A stretch of DNA of 15,600 bases, from assembly GCA_033809015.1 (NCBI GenBank), contig JAPXMM010000046.1, positions 1-15,600 of the forward strand, given 5' to 3'. Every line of letters starts with the position of its first letter. The stretch's first letter is position 1. Positions 1-7,808 of this stretch are shown here, piece by piece. Both the position numbers and the translations under genes were made by a program. The notes beneath the pieces are model-generated. The model made no database searches. It was not told the origin of the DNA and saw nothing but the letters and a program-made list of their open reading frames with translations. The DNA is from DTU049 sp033809015. GTDB lineage: Bacteria > Bacteroidota > Bacteroidia > Bacteroidales > DTU049.

Positions 1-10
1 ATAGTCTACT

Positions 11-48
11 CTTTGTGAACTTTGTATAATATCTTTGTGCCCTTTGTG
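11..48. repeat. Degenerate CTTTGTG short direct repeats
   Basis: On the plus strand the heptamer CTTTGTG (one copy CTTTGTA) occurs at 11-17, 20-26, 33-39 and 42-48. The steps are 9, 13 and 9 bases, so the array is a 9-base unit with a 4-base insertion, ending in GGTAAAA. On the other strand it reads as repeats of CACAAAG. From memory, similar CACGAAGG/CACAAAGA runs are common in intergenic DNA of Bacteroidota and related environmental genomes. The function is unknown to me. It lies beyond the ftsZ stop and could belong to a neighbouring gene off the left edge. Confidence 0.6.
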
Positions 49-183
49 GTAAAATAATTAACCCACAATAAATGTTATAGAACCTAATTTTTATTAATAA
101 TACAATCATAGGATAATAAAATATTTTACTAAAATTGTTATTAAAAGTAAGACAATAGATGAGTTCCTTACAATAGAATCGTA

Positions 184-1398
184 TTAATCTACATGTTTAT
201 ACAAGTAATTATTCTCTCCAATAGTAGTATTATTTTTATTTATTTTAACGGTTATATTACCACTTGTGGGAGCATTTAAATTTATTTTTTTACCTTTTCT
301 AATGTATGCTGGTTCATTTTCGAATTTTTCTAATTCTTGGTCATCTTTATAGTTTCTACCATAGCCAATTTTTTCTTCACCAGTATTTAAAGAATTATAA
401 CTTTTATTTTCATAATTTTGATTAGCATTTATTGGAGAATTGTTTGCATTAAAACCTGTAGCAATAATAGTTACTTGTACTCCATTTAATTCTGGATTAA
501 AAGAGTTGCCCCATATTACATTGGCGCCACCAGTTTCATTTTTTAGATATGAAGTCATTTCATTAAATTCTCTAATAGTTAGTTCATCACTGCCATAGGA
601 GATATATAATAATACATTTTGTGCGCCAGTTATAGAAATTTCACTTAATAATGGAGAATGAATAGCTGTTTCGAGAGATTTGATAGCTCTATTTTCGCCT
701 TCAGCATATCCTGTTCCCATCAAAGCTATTCCACTATCTTTCATCACTGTTTTTACGTCTTCGAAATCTACATTTACTACTCCAGGAACGGTAATTATTT
801 CTGCTATACCTTTAGCAGCTGTTAATAATATATCATCTACTATTGAAAAGGCATTGCTAATTTTCAATTCTGGGTAAAGATCGAATAGTTTTTCATTATG
901 TATTACTAGAAGTGCATCTACGTTTTGACGTAGTTCGTCTATACCTGTCATAGCTTGTTGGTATCGTACATTCCCTTCGAACATAAATGGAGTAGTTACG
1001 ATAGCTACGGTAAGGATATTCAAGTCTTTAGCAATTTTGGCGACAACTGGTGCTGCACCAGTACCTGTGCCACCGCCCATACCAGCAGTGATGAATAGCA
1101 TTTTAGTATTATTTTTCAGAATATTACTAATATCATCAGAGCTATCTTCTGCAGCTTTTTTGGCTACATCAGGTTTAGAGCCTGCTCCCAATCCTGTTTC
1201 ACCTAATTTTATTTTTACAGGTATAGGATTAGATTCTAAAACTTGTACATCTGTATTGCAAATAACAAAATCTACTCCTTTGATGCCTTTATCAAACATA
1301 TGTTTGACAGCATTACATCCACCACCACCTATTCCCATTACTTTAATAATGGGTGATTCAGATGTTGGTAATATGAATTCAAATGATTGTTTTTCCAT
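184..1398 (-). CDS. ftsZ: Cell division protein FtsZ
   Basis: This is the tubulin-like GTPase that polymerises into the Z-ring on the inner face of the membrane and recruits the divisome. The 404 residues match the family. They show the N-terminal glycine loop GIGGGGCNA (22-30), the GTP-binding signature GGGTGTG (108-114) and the T7 synergy loop NVDFEDVKTVM (209-219), whose acidic residues complete the GTPase site of the next subunit. After the globular core (to about 316) comes an Asn-rich linker and a PAYIRKGKK motif (363-371). This resembles the conserved Bacteroidota FtsZ tail thought to bind FtsA, and about 33 further residues follow it. The ATG at 1398 lies 14 bases after the ftsA stop. 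It is the last gene of the operon, and no clear hairpin terminator follows it. Confidence 0.98.
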   Translation of the reverse strand: MEKQSFEFILPTSESPIIKVMGIGGGGCNAVKHMFDKGIKGVDFVICNTDVQVLESNPIPVKIKLGETGLGAGSKPDVAKKAAEDSSDDISNILKNNTKMLFITAGMGGGTGTGAAPVVAKIAKDLNILTVAIVTTPFMFEGNVRYQQAMTGIDELRQNVDALLVIHNEKLFDLYPELKISNAFSIVDDILLTAAKGIAEIITVPGVVNVDFEDVKTVMKDSGIALMGTGYAEGENRAIKSLETAIHSPLLSEISITGAQNVLLYISYGSDELTIREFNEMTSYLKNETGGANVIWGNSFNPELNGVQVTIIATGFNANNSPINANQNYENKSYNSLNTGEEKIGYGRNYKDDQELEKFENEPAYIRKGKKINLNAPTSGNITVKINKNNTTIGENNYLYKHVD

Positions 1399-1412
1399 AA
1401 TTTTAATTTTTT

Positions 1413-2702
1413 TTAATCGAAGAAATTTGATAGATTACCGAAAATATCAAATTTGCGTTTTTTCTCTTTTTTTTCTTGTGGTGCAGCTACTTTGGTATCG
1501 TTTAGTTTATTATTTTGGGAGAATTTATACTTTTCATTCTCTATAGCGTTTAGTAGGAGACCTATAACTGTAGAATATTGTGGTGAAAGCAATGTATTAG
1601 GAGTATTATGCGATAATAAGTGACTGGGATTGCCTATTCTCGCAGACATACCAGTAATGTATGAAGATAATTGAGTAGTATTTTTGATTAATGAACCACC
1701 ACCAGTGAGCACTATACCACCAATAAAGGGAGAGGATATTTCGGACAATTTTATTTCATAATTTACTGTTTCTAAAATTTCTGTTAATCTAGCGCTAATA
1801 ATTTCGCTAATTGCTTTAAGAGAAAACTCTCTAGCAGGGCAATTTTTCATTGCTTGAAAAGCGATCACATCATTAGGATTCACGTCAGCAGGGATAGCAT
1901 TTCCATAATTTATTTTACAAATTTCAGCTTCATCTTTTAGAAGAGATAACCCATTTTTTAGATCTTCAGTAATAGCTTCGCCACCGAAAGGTATTACGCA
2001 AGTATGTCTAACGATATCATCTTTAATGATTGCTATATCAGTAGTGCCACCACCTATATCTACTAGGACGACGCCACCTTCTTTTTCTTGTTCTTCTAAT
2101 ACAGCTTTAGCTGAAGCTATGGGTTCAAGCATAATGTTTGCAATGTCCATATCGGCCATAGTAACGCAAGTTTTCAGCATTTCTACTGCAGCCATATCAG
2201 CTACGACAGCATGAAATTTGCATTTCAAGCTTGTTCCTACAGCGCCTATTACATCTGTTATACCACTTTCATCATCTATAATATATTCTTGTGGTATTAA
2301 GTGAATGACTTCTTTACCGGGTTGTTTGAGCATATGATTTACTGTTTCTAAAAAATCATTTATTTCTTGTTCAGTAATCATGCTTCTAGGATTTTTGCGA
2401 ATAATGCTATGTTCTGCATTTAGACTTTCCACGTATTTGCCAGCTATGCCGAGATGTACTACTCCCACCTCTATGTCAAAATCATCTCGCATTTTTGTTT
2501 TGAGTTCTTTTAAGCCATCAACAGTTTTTTGAACATTGATTACTGTTCCCCTTCTCACTCCTTTGCTATTAGAAACTTCGTAACCTATGATTTCTAGCTT
2601 ACCATCTTCATTTTGTTTGCCAGCGACCATAGCTAATTTTGTGGTGCCTATATCTAGTCCCACGTAGATTCGTTCTTCTGAATTATTAATTTGTTTTTTC
2701 AT
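1413..2702 (-). CDS. ftsA: Cell division protein FtsA
   Basis: FtsA is the actin-like ATPase that tethers FtsZ to the cytoplasmic membrane and links the Z-ring to later division proteins. The 429 residues show the actin-fold phosphate-1 motif GLDIGTTK (15-22), the phosphate-2 motif VDIGGGTTD (214-222) and the adenosine motif GIVLTGGGS (329-337). The family-specific 1C domain lies between the first two. The C-terminus has a basic linker (KKEKKRK, 411-417) followed by FDIFGNLSNFFD. This fits an amphipathic membrane-targeting helix, as is usual for FtsA. The gene sits directly upstream of ftsZ, so the two are probably translated from one message. The ATG at 2702 is preceded by A/T-rich sequence without a Shine-Dalgarno motif. 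Confidence 0.97.
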   Translation of the reverse strand: MKKQINNSEERIYVGLDIGTTKLAMVAGKQNEDGKLEIIGYEVSNSKGVRRGTVINVQKTVDGLKELKTKMRDDFDIEVGVVHLGIAGKYVESLNAEHSIIRKNPRSMITEQEINDFLETVNHMLKQPGKEVIHLIPQEYIIDDESGITDVIGAVGTSLKCKFHAVVADMAAVEMLKTCVTMADMDIANIMLEPIASAKAVLEEQEKEGGVVLVDIGGGTTDIAIIKDDIVRHTCVIPFGGEAITEDLKNGLSLLKDEAEICKINYGNAIPADVNPNDVIAFQAMKNCPAREFSLKAISEIISARLTEILETVNYEIKLSEISSPFIGGIVLTGGGSLIKNTTQLSSYITGMSARIGNPSHLLSHNTPNTLLSPQYSTVIGLLLNAIENEKYKFSQNNKLNDTKVAAPQEKKEKKRKFDIFGNLSNFFD

Positions 2703-2733
2703 ATTATATATTTTTTTAAAATTAAAATCTTTT

Positions 2734-3531
2734 TCATAATTGCTTAATTGCTATTACTTGTGGTGGTACTCTCAAATCAAATCCAACAAAATCACTAATA
2801 TCCGAAATATGTTGTATGTTATTATAGAAAATTGAGATGTTCTTTAGTTTATCATCGAGCTGATCTACATCTCCTAATCTTATATATTGATTGCCAACAA
2901 TTGGGTATAGATAGAAAGATTTTTGATTTTCTACATAAATATCCCAAAAAAGCAATTTGGATATTTCATCATTTTTAATAGTTTTTGCTAGATAATAGAG
3001 TTTATCTAATTCTGTAAAATCTTTTGATTCGTAAGTGTATGATTTTATATTTTTTACTTTTGAACCAATTTTTACTTTTGTTTTAATATTGCCATAAGCT
3101 ACAGGAATATATAAATTATACTTTTCAGGTATTGGCATTACGAAACCAGAAGTGTCTAAAATACATTCATAACCATTATTACTAATGATATGCAATAATG
3201 GACAACGTGCCCAAACATCTATCTTTAATGTACCATCTAATTTGATATTACAAAGTACATTCTCTACGAAATTCGATTTCTTAATCGTTTGATAAACCTT
3301 ATCTAATGGGAAATCCTCTATCATCACTCCTATTACTCTGGGAGTAACTTGATAAATTAAATCTAAAACATAAGTAGAATCTATTATTTTATTAGTATCT
3401 GCTGTATTTATATTTATCTCTATTCGAGAAATAGAAGTGGCTGCTGACCTGTCTCTAATTACTAGCCAGCCAATAATTATGATTATTGGTAAAATAATAC
3501 TTAATGCTATTAACCACTTTTTATGCTTCAT
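2734..3531 (-). CDS. ftsQ: Cell division protein FtsQ (POTRA-containing)
   Basis: This is a bitopic divisome scaffold protein that bridges cytoplasmic and periplasmic division proteins. The 265 residues start with a short basic cytoplasmic tail (MKHKKW) and one hydrophobic segment at about 6-25. The periplasmic part follows: a POTRA-like region from about 36 to 105, then an FtsQ-type beta domain up to the C-terminus. The sequence is divergent, as FtsQ usually is in Bacteroidota. Identification rests on the membrane topology, fragments such as WARCPLLHIISNNGYECILD (a full 20-residue stretch) and the position between murC and ftsA. The start codon lies inside the last 11 bases of murC, which suggests translational coupling. 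About 31 bases separate it from ftsA. Confidence 0.9.
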   Translation of the reverse strand: MKHKKWLIALSIILPIIIIIGWLVIRDRSAATSISRIEININTADTNKIIDSTYVLDLIYQVTPRVIGVMIEDFPLDKVYQTIKKSNFVENVLCNIKLDGTLKIDVWARCPLLHIISNNGYECILDTSGFVMPIPEKYNLYIPVAYGNIKTKVKIGSKVKNIKSYTYESKDFTELDKLYYLAKTIKNDEISKLLFWDIYVENQKSFYLYPIVGNQYIRLGDVDQLDDKLKNISIFYNNIQHISDISDFVGFDLRVPPQVIAIKQL

Positions 3532-4882
3532 ATTCTATTAATTTATTTTTTATTGGTTCACGGAGTCTATCTATATCTCCAGCACCAATAGTTACTAAAA
3601 TATCTTCGCTAATATTACTCAAATTTGTTAATAATTCATCTTTTGACATTAAATATTTGTTATTATTGTTGATTTTACTTAATAGCCATTCAGATGTAAC
3701 GCCCTCTATTGGTTGTTCTCTAGCTGGATAAATATCTAATAAAATTATTCTATCCCATTTAGATAAAGAAGTGGCAAAATCATCAGCTAAATATAAGGTT
3801 CTGCTATATAAATGAGGTTGAAAAATAGCACAAAAAGTTTTATCAGGGTACAAAGTTTTTAATGCATCAAACAAAGTATCTATTTCAGTAGGATGATGTG
3901 CATAATCATCATAATATTTTTTATTTTTACCATTATAAATTAAATCTAGGCGTCTTTTTAAACCTGGATAACTATTAATGGCTTTTTTTATTTGATCTAT
4001 ATTAATATTTTTTGATAAAGCAATAGCTATCGCCGCAGTTGCATTTCTGATATTATGCATACCAGCTGCATGCAAATGTAGGTTTTCTATTTTTATTTGA
4101 TGATAATTAGAATAAATATCAAAAACAGTAGCTCCATCATCTAATCTTATATTATATGCATAGATATCTGAACTATTTGATAAACCGTAAGTGTTTATAT
4201 TTTTATCAATTTGCAAATTCACATTCTCATCTATCCAAATTTCGTTTTTAATTTTATGAGCAAATTCTCTAAATGCATCTTTTAAAGCATCGAGATTTTT
4301 GTAAATATCTAAATGATCTGGTTCTATAGATGTTATTATTCCCGTATCTACAGTGAATTTTAAAAAAGTTTTATCATATTCATCAGCTTCTACAATGAAT
4401 TCTTTAGGTTCACCATTTATAAAAAAGTTATTTTCATAATCTTTTACAATAGCACCTACCATAGCGATGAAATCTCTATGAGCTGTATACCAAATATGAG
4501 ATAGCATAGCAGTAATAGTAGATTTACCATGAGAGCCAGCCACAGCATATGTTTCTAATTGCGGAGTTATCATTGCTAGGATATCACTTCTTTTATAAAG
4601 AGGTAAATTTCTATTTTTAATGATTTGTAATTCTTCAAAATCAAAAGCTATAGCTGGTGTATAAATAACAATATCAATGTCATTAGGTATCAGATTAATA
4701 TTCGGTTGATAATGAATGATAGCTCCTTTATTTTCTAAAATTTCACATATCTGTGAGCGTGCTCTGTCGTAGCCAGATACTCGACAACCATAATAGAGAA
4801 AATATTGAGCTAATGCTCCCATGCCTACTCCTCCTATACCTAGCATATATATATTTTGTACTTCTATATTATTGAGTTTCAT
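3521..4882 (-). CDS. murC: UDP-N-acetylmuramate--L-alanine ligase MurC
   Basis: This cytoplasmic ATP-dependent ligase adds the first residue (L-Ala) of the peptidoglycan stem peptide to UDP-MurNAc. The 453 residues have the three Mur-ligase domains. The UDP-binding Rossmann domain has GIGGVGM (15-21). The central ATPase domain has P-loop GSHGKST (116-122) and EADEYD (165-170). The C-terminal domain has DDYAHHPTEI (325-334) and the late motif TIGAGDIDRL (431-440). The P-loop carries Ser where most MurC enzymes have Thr (GTHGKTT). The lysine and a hydroxyl residue are kept, so activity is expected. It starts 5 bases after the murG stop and overlaps ftsQ by 11 bases. Confidence 0.97.
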   Translation of the reverse strand: MKLNNIEVQNIYMLGIGGVGMGALAQYFLYYGCRVSGYDRARSQICEILENKGAIIHYQPNINLIPNDIDIVIYTPAIAFDFEELQIIKNRNLPLYKRSDILAMITPQLETYAVAGSHGKSTITAMLSHIWYTAHRDFIAMVGAIVKDYENNFFINGEPKEFIVEADEYDKTFLKFTVDTGIITSIEPDHLDIYKNLDALKDAFREFAHKIKNEIWIDENVNLQIDKNINTYGLSNSSDIYAYNIRLDDGATVFDIYSNYHQIKIENLHLHAAGMHNIRNATAAIAIALSKNINIDQIKKAINSYPGLKRRLDLIYNGKNKKYYDDYAHHPTEIDTLFDALKTLYPDKTFCAIFQPHLYSRTLYLADDFATSLSKWDRIILLDIYPAREQPIEGVTSEWLLSKINNNNKYLMSKDELLTNLSNISEDILVTIGAGDIDRLREPIKNKLIEYEA

Positions 4883-4887
4883 TACTT

Positions 4888-6000
4888 TTAATTTTTTAAA
4901 TATTTTTCTATTAATTCGATGATGTTATCCATTGCATTGGGATTATGAAATTTACTAATGTTTTCACTTAATTTCTTTTGCAGAGTATCATTATTTATCA
5001 AATCTATAATAATTTCTTTTCCTTTAGAATCTAATAAATTTTCATCTAATAAAATAATTGCATCATTATCAGCAAGAGCTTGAGCATTAAGATACTGATG
5101 GTTATTCACCACATTTGGAGAAGGAATGATAACAGATGGTTTCGCTAGAGCTGCTAATTCAGCTAAAGTACTAGCACCAGCACGAGCTATTACTACATCA
5201 GCTATAGCATAGGCCTCTCTCATCTCATTGATAAATGGTTTAGCAATAATCCTGTTATTTATTTTATCATGATTAATGCAACTATCTATTGAATATTTAT
5301 CACCGGTTTGCCATATTAATTGTATGTCATTTTTTATCAAATCTGGTAAAATATTACAAATAAAATCATTTATAGCTTTAGCACCTAGACTGCCACCCAG
5401 AGCAAGAATAGTTTTTTTATTTATATCTAAATTCCAGAAATTAGCGGCTTGTTCTTTAGACATTGGCGTGATGATTTCTTTTCTCACTAGATTGCCTATT
5501 AGATGTACATTAGGAGTTTTTATATAATTTTTTATTGTAGGATAAGCTACGCAGATGGCAGAAGCTTTTTTACTTAACTTAATGTTAGCAAGTCCAGGAG
5601 TGCTATTTTGCTCTTGTACAATAGTAGGTACACCTTTCCACTGAGCATATTTGAGTACAGGATATGTTACATAACCTCCAAATCCGATAGCTAGTTTGGG
5701 TTTAAATCTTTTAAAAATTTTATTTATCTCCATCCAAGAGTTTATGAGCTTAAAAGGCAGATTAATATTTTTTAATAAATTTTTTCTATTTACTCCGTGC
5801 ATATCTAATAGAATTATAGGGAAGTTATGTTCTGGTATAATGTTAGCTTCCATTCTATTTTTATTACCAATAAATAATATGCCGAGATCTGGATGAAGTT
5901 CTCTGAGTCTCTCAGCGACTGCTAAAGCAGGAAATATATGTCCACCTGTTCCACCAGCAGAGAAAATAACCCAAGATTTTATTTTATTTATTTTTTTCAT
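4888..6000 (-). CDS. murG: Lipid II synthase MurG (GlcNAc transferase)
   Basis: This peripheral membrane GT-B glycosyltransferase transfers GlcNAc from UDP-GlcNAc to lipid I, giving lipid II. I choose the ATG at 6000 (370 residues); a TTG two codons upstream also leaves the frame open but is a poorer start. Visible motifs, numbered from this ATG, are the glycine loop GGTGGH (16-21), GFGGYVTYP (107-115), QEQN (129-132), GGSLGA (202-207), the UDP-GlcNAc-binding RAGASTLAE (273-281) and NNHQ.LNA (299-306). Length and motif order match the family. It lies 34 bases downstream of ftsW, one of the larger gaps in the operon, and 5 bases upstream of murC. Confidence 0.97.
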   Translation of the reverse strand: MKKINKIKSWVIFSAGGTGGHIFPALAVAERLRELHPDLGILFIGNKNRMEANIIPEHNFPIILLDMHGVNRKNLLKNINLPFKLINSWMEINKIFKRFKPKLAIGFGGYVTYPVLKYAQWKGVPTIVQEQNSTPGLANIKLSKKASAICVAYPTIKNYIKTPNVHLIGNLVRKEIITPMSKEQAANFWNLDINKKTILALGGSLGAKAINDFICNILPDLIKNDIQLIWQTGDKYSIDSCINHDKINNRIIAKPFINEMREAYAIADVVIARAGASTLAELAALAKPSVIIPSPNVVNNHQYLNAQALADNDAIILLDENLLDSKGKEIIIDLINNDTLQKKLSENISKFHNPNAMDNIIELIEKYLKN

Positions 6001-6034
6001 AATCAAATATATTTTTGAAATTAAATTATTGTTT

Positions 6035-7243
6035 TCATGTAGTTATAATATTTTCTGATTGTTCACTTTCATTTTCTATGACTACATTTTCTTCAGTATT
6101 AGATTCATTTTCATTCAAGTTTTTTTGGTAATCACGTGCTATGCTTTGGATAATGCCAATAGCTATAGAAGTGAAGATAATAGAAGTACCACCTTTACTA
6201 ATAATTGGTAGAGGCTGTCCAGTAACAGGGATGAGACCTACAGCTACAGACATATTTACAAAAGCTTGAAATCCTATATAAAATCCAAAACCTATTGCCA
6301 AAAAAGCACCAAAGAAGCCTTTACTTTGTTTTCCTACATGAATAGCTCTGTACATTAGCACACAATATAGAAGTAATACAGCTATGCCTCCTATCATACC
6401 CAATTCTTCAATTATTATTGCATAGATAAAATCTGTATGAGATTGTGGTAGAGTGCCACGTTGAGTAGAATTACCTGGGAATTTTCCTATAACACTGCCA
6501 TTAGCAATAGCTATATCAGCTTTCATTCTTTGGTATGACACCACCTCATCTTTATTTGTAAAATTTTCTATTCTGGACTGCCAAGTGCCCACACGTCCTT
6601 TATTTGGCATCTGCAGCATTATCAAAATAGAAATACCCATTATGACTATTGCTATGCCAACAGTAGCTAGCAAATATTTCAATGGAACTCTTGCTATGTA
6701 CATTATCAATAATGCGGTAGCTAATATCAGAACTGCTGTTGATAAATTTGTAGGAAAAACTAATCCTACTGTGATGGCTACAGCTACTATCATTGGTAAA
6801 TATGCATGTTTGAAATCAGTTATATTATCTTGTTTCTTAGCTGCAATACTAGCTAATAATATTATCAATGCGAACCTAGCAAAATCAGATGTTTGAAATG
6901 AAATTCCTATAACAGGAATTCGCAACCATCTAGCTGCATCATTTGTCGTATGTCCTTTAAATAGTGTTACTATCAATAATGGTATCGCGATAATAAATAA
7001 AAATTTGGCTATCATACCCCAAATGCGATAATCCATTAAATGTACTAAATATGCCAATACGATTCCAAAAATTAATATTATTATATGTTGTATCAAATAA
7101 TATGTTGTATTACCTTCATTAAATCTAAATGCTAAATTTCCTATAGTACTATATACTGCTATCATGGAGAATATACATAAAAATAAGTATACTATCCAGA
7201 TAGTTTTATCTCCTTTGAAAATTTTGAATATTTTTTTAATCAT
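6035..7243 (-). CDS. ftsW: Septal peptidoglycan glycosyltransferase FtsW (SEDS family)
   Basis: This is the polytopic SEDS protein that polymerises lipid II into glycan strands at the septum in partnership with the class B PBP FtsI. The 402 residues contain about ten hydrophobic segments. SEDS landmarks are present: NDAARWLRIPVIGISFQTSD (101-120), the PQSHTDF stretch (266-272) with the conserved Asp271 corresponding to the catalytic Asp of FtsW/RodA, and GLIPVTGQPLPIISKGGTS (336-354). A hydrophilic, acidic, Asn/Glu-rich cytoplasmic tail begins near 373. The position after the murD remnant and before murG identifies it as FtsW rather than RodA. The ATG overlaps the stop of the upstream ORF (ATGA), indicating coupled translation. 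Confidence 0.95.
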   Translation of the reverse strand: MIKKIFKIFKGDKTIWIVYLFLCIFSMIAVYSTIGNLAFRFNEGNTTYYLIQHIIILIFGIVLAYLVHLMDYRIWGMIAKFLFIIAIPLLIVTLFKGHTTNDAARWLRIPVIGISFQTSDFARFALIILLASIAAKKQDNITDFKHAYLPMIVAVAITVGLVFPTNLSTAVLILATALLIMYIARVPLKYLLATVGIAIVIMGISILIMLQMPNKGRVGTWQSRIENFTNKDEVVSYQRMKADIAIANGSVIGKFPGNSTQRGTLPQSHTDFIYAIIIEELGMIGGIAVLLLYCVLMYRAIHVGKQSKGFFGAFLAIGFGFYIGFQAFVNMSVAVGLIPVTGQPLPIISKGGTSIIFTSIAIGIIQSIARDYQKNLNENESNTEENVVIENESEQSENIITT

Positions 7244-7806
7244 AATTCATTAACAATATTTTTAAATTTATTTGAATATAATTTACTATTAATATTAGAT
7301 TTATTAGGGGCTAATAAAATAATATCATTAGGATCTGAAAATGCAAATGACAGTCTAATAGCTGCGGATAGATTTTTTACTGAGTAAAATTCTGGAACTA
7401 AATAAGAATAATCGCTATTGTAAACTTTTTTATTCTTAGTAATGGTAATCCATATTTTTATTTTTTTCTGTATTATTTCTGCTAATGAATCGTTAATATA
7501 ATTGTTTTGTTTATCCAAAGATATCCAAATAATAGGATTATTGATTTTTTCTAATGAATAGAAAAGACTGTAATTATTAGTTGCAAAGCTATCATCTATA
7601 AATTTTACATTATTTATTTCTCTAATCTCAATTAATCTTTTATAATTATTTGTGAAATATTTGAGATAAGAATTAGAAATTTTTTTAACATTTTTTAGTT
7701 GATCATCAATTAGATTAGGTATATTCTCTGCTAATGAAATATTAATATGTTTCTGAATATTATCATTTAAAAGGTAAATTAAATTATCTGTATCTGAGAA
7801 TTTCAT
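7240..7806 (-). CDS. Truncated, eroded MurD: C-terminal domain only
   Basis: The ORF occupies the murD slot between mraY and ftsW but has only 188 codons instead of about 440. From residue 56 it can be aligned by eye to the C-terminal domain of Bacteroidota MurD. KRLIEIREINNVKFIDDSFATN (56-77) corresponds to HRLE...GV.FINDSKATN, NPIIWISLDKQNNY (90-103) to the P.IWI.GG.DKG.DY stretch, and DIILLAPNKSN (161-171) to D.VLLSPACAS. The key Lys of DSKAT is Phe, the GG before DKG is lost, and SPACAS is not preserved. The UDP-binding and ATP-binding domains, including the GTNGKT P-loop, are absent, and only 2 bases separate this ORF from mraY. It cannot be a working D-Glu ligase. The frame is intact and overlaps ftsW by 4 bases. 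The first 55 residues are unassigned. Confidence 0.75.
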   Translation of the reverse strand: MKFSDTDNLIYLLNDNIQKHINISLAENIPNLIDDQLKNVKKISNSYLKYFTNNYKRLIEIREINNVKFIDDSFATNNYSLFYSLEKINNPIIWISLDKQNNYINDSLAEIIQKKIKIWITITKNKKVYNSDYSYLVPEFYSVKNLSAAIRLSFAFSDPNDIILLAPNKSNINSKLYSNKFKNIVNEL

Positions 7807-7808
7807 AA

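Noticed and set aside
30..37. TATCTTTG on the plus strand as a promoter
   Set aside because: It is part of the CTTTGTG repeats, with no correctly spaced -33 element.
60..183. Terminator downstream of ftsZ
   Set aside because: Only very short imperfect stems with A/T runs were found; nothing convincing. No RNA gene was seen either.
6001..6006. TTG start two codons before the murG ATG
   Set aside because: The ATG at 6000 fits the family start, and TTG gives no advantage in leader sequence.
6004..6011. TATATTTG on the minus strand just before murG as an internal promoter
   Set aside because: It lies 3 bases from the ATG, has no TTTG at the right distance upstream, and would need a leaderless transcript.
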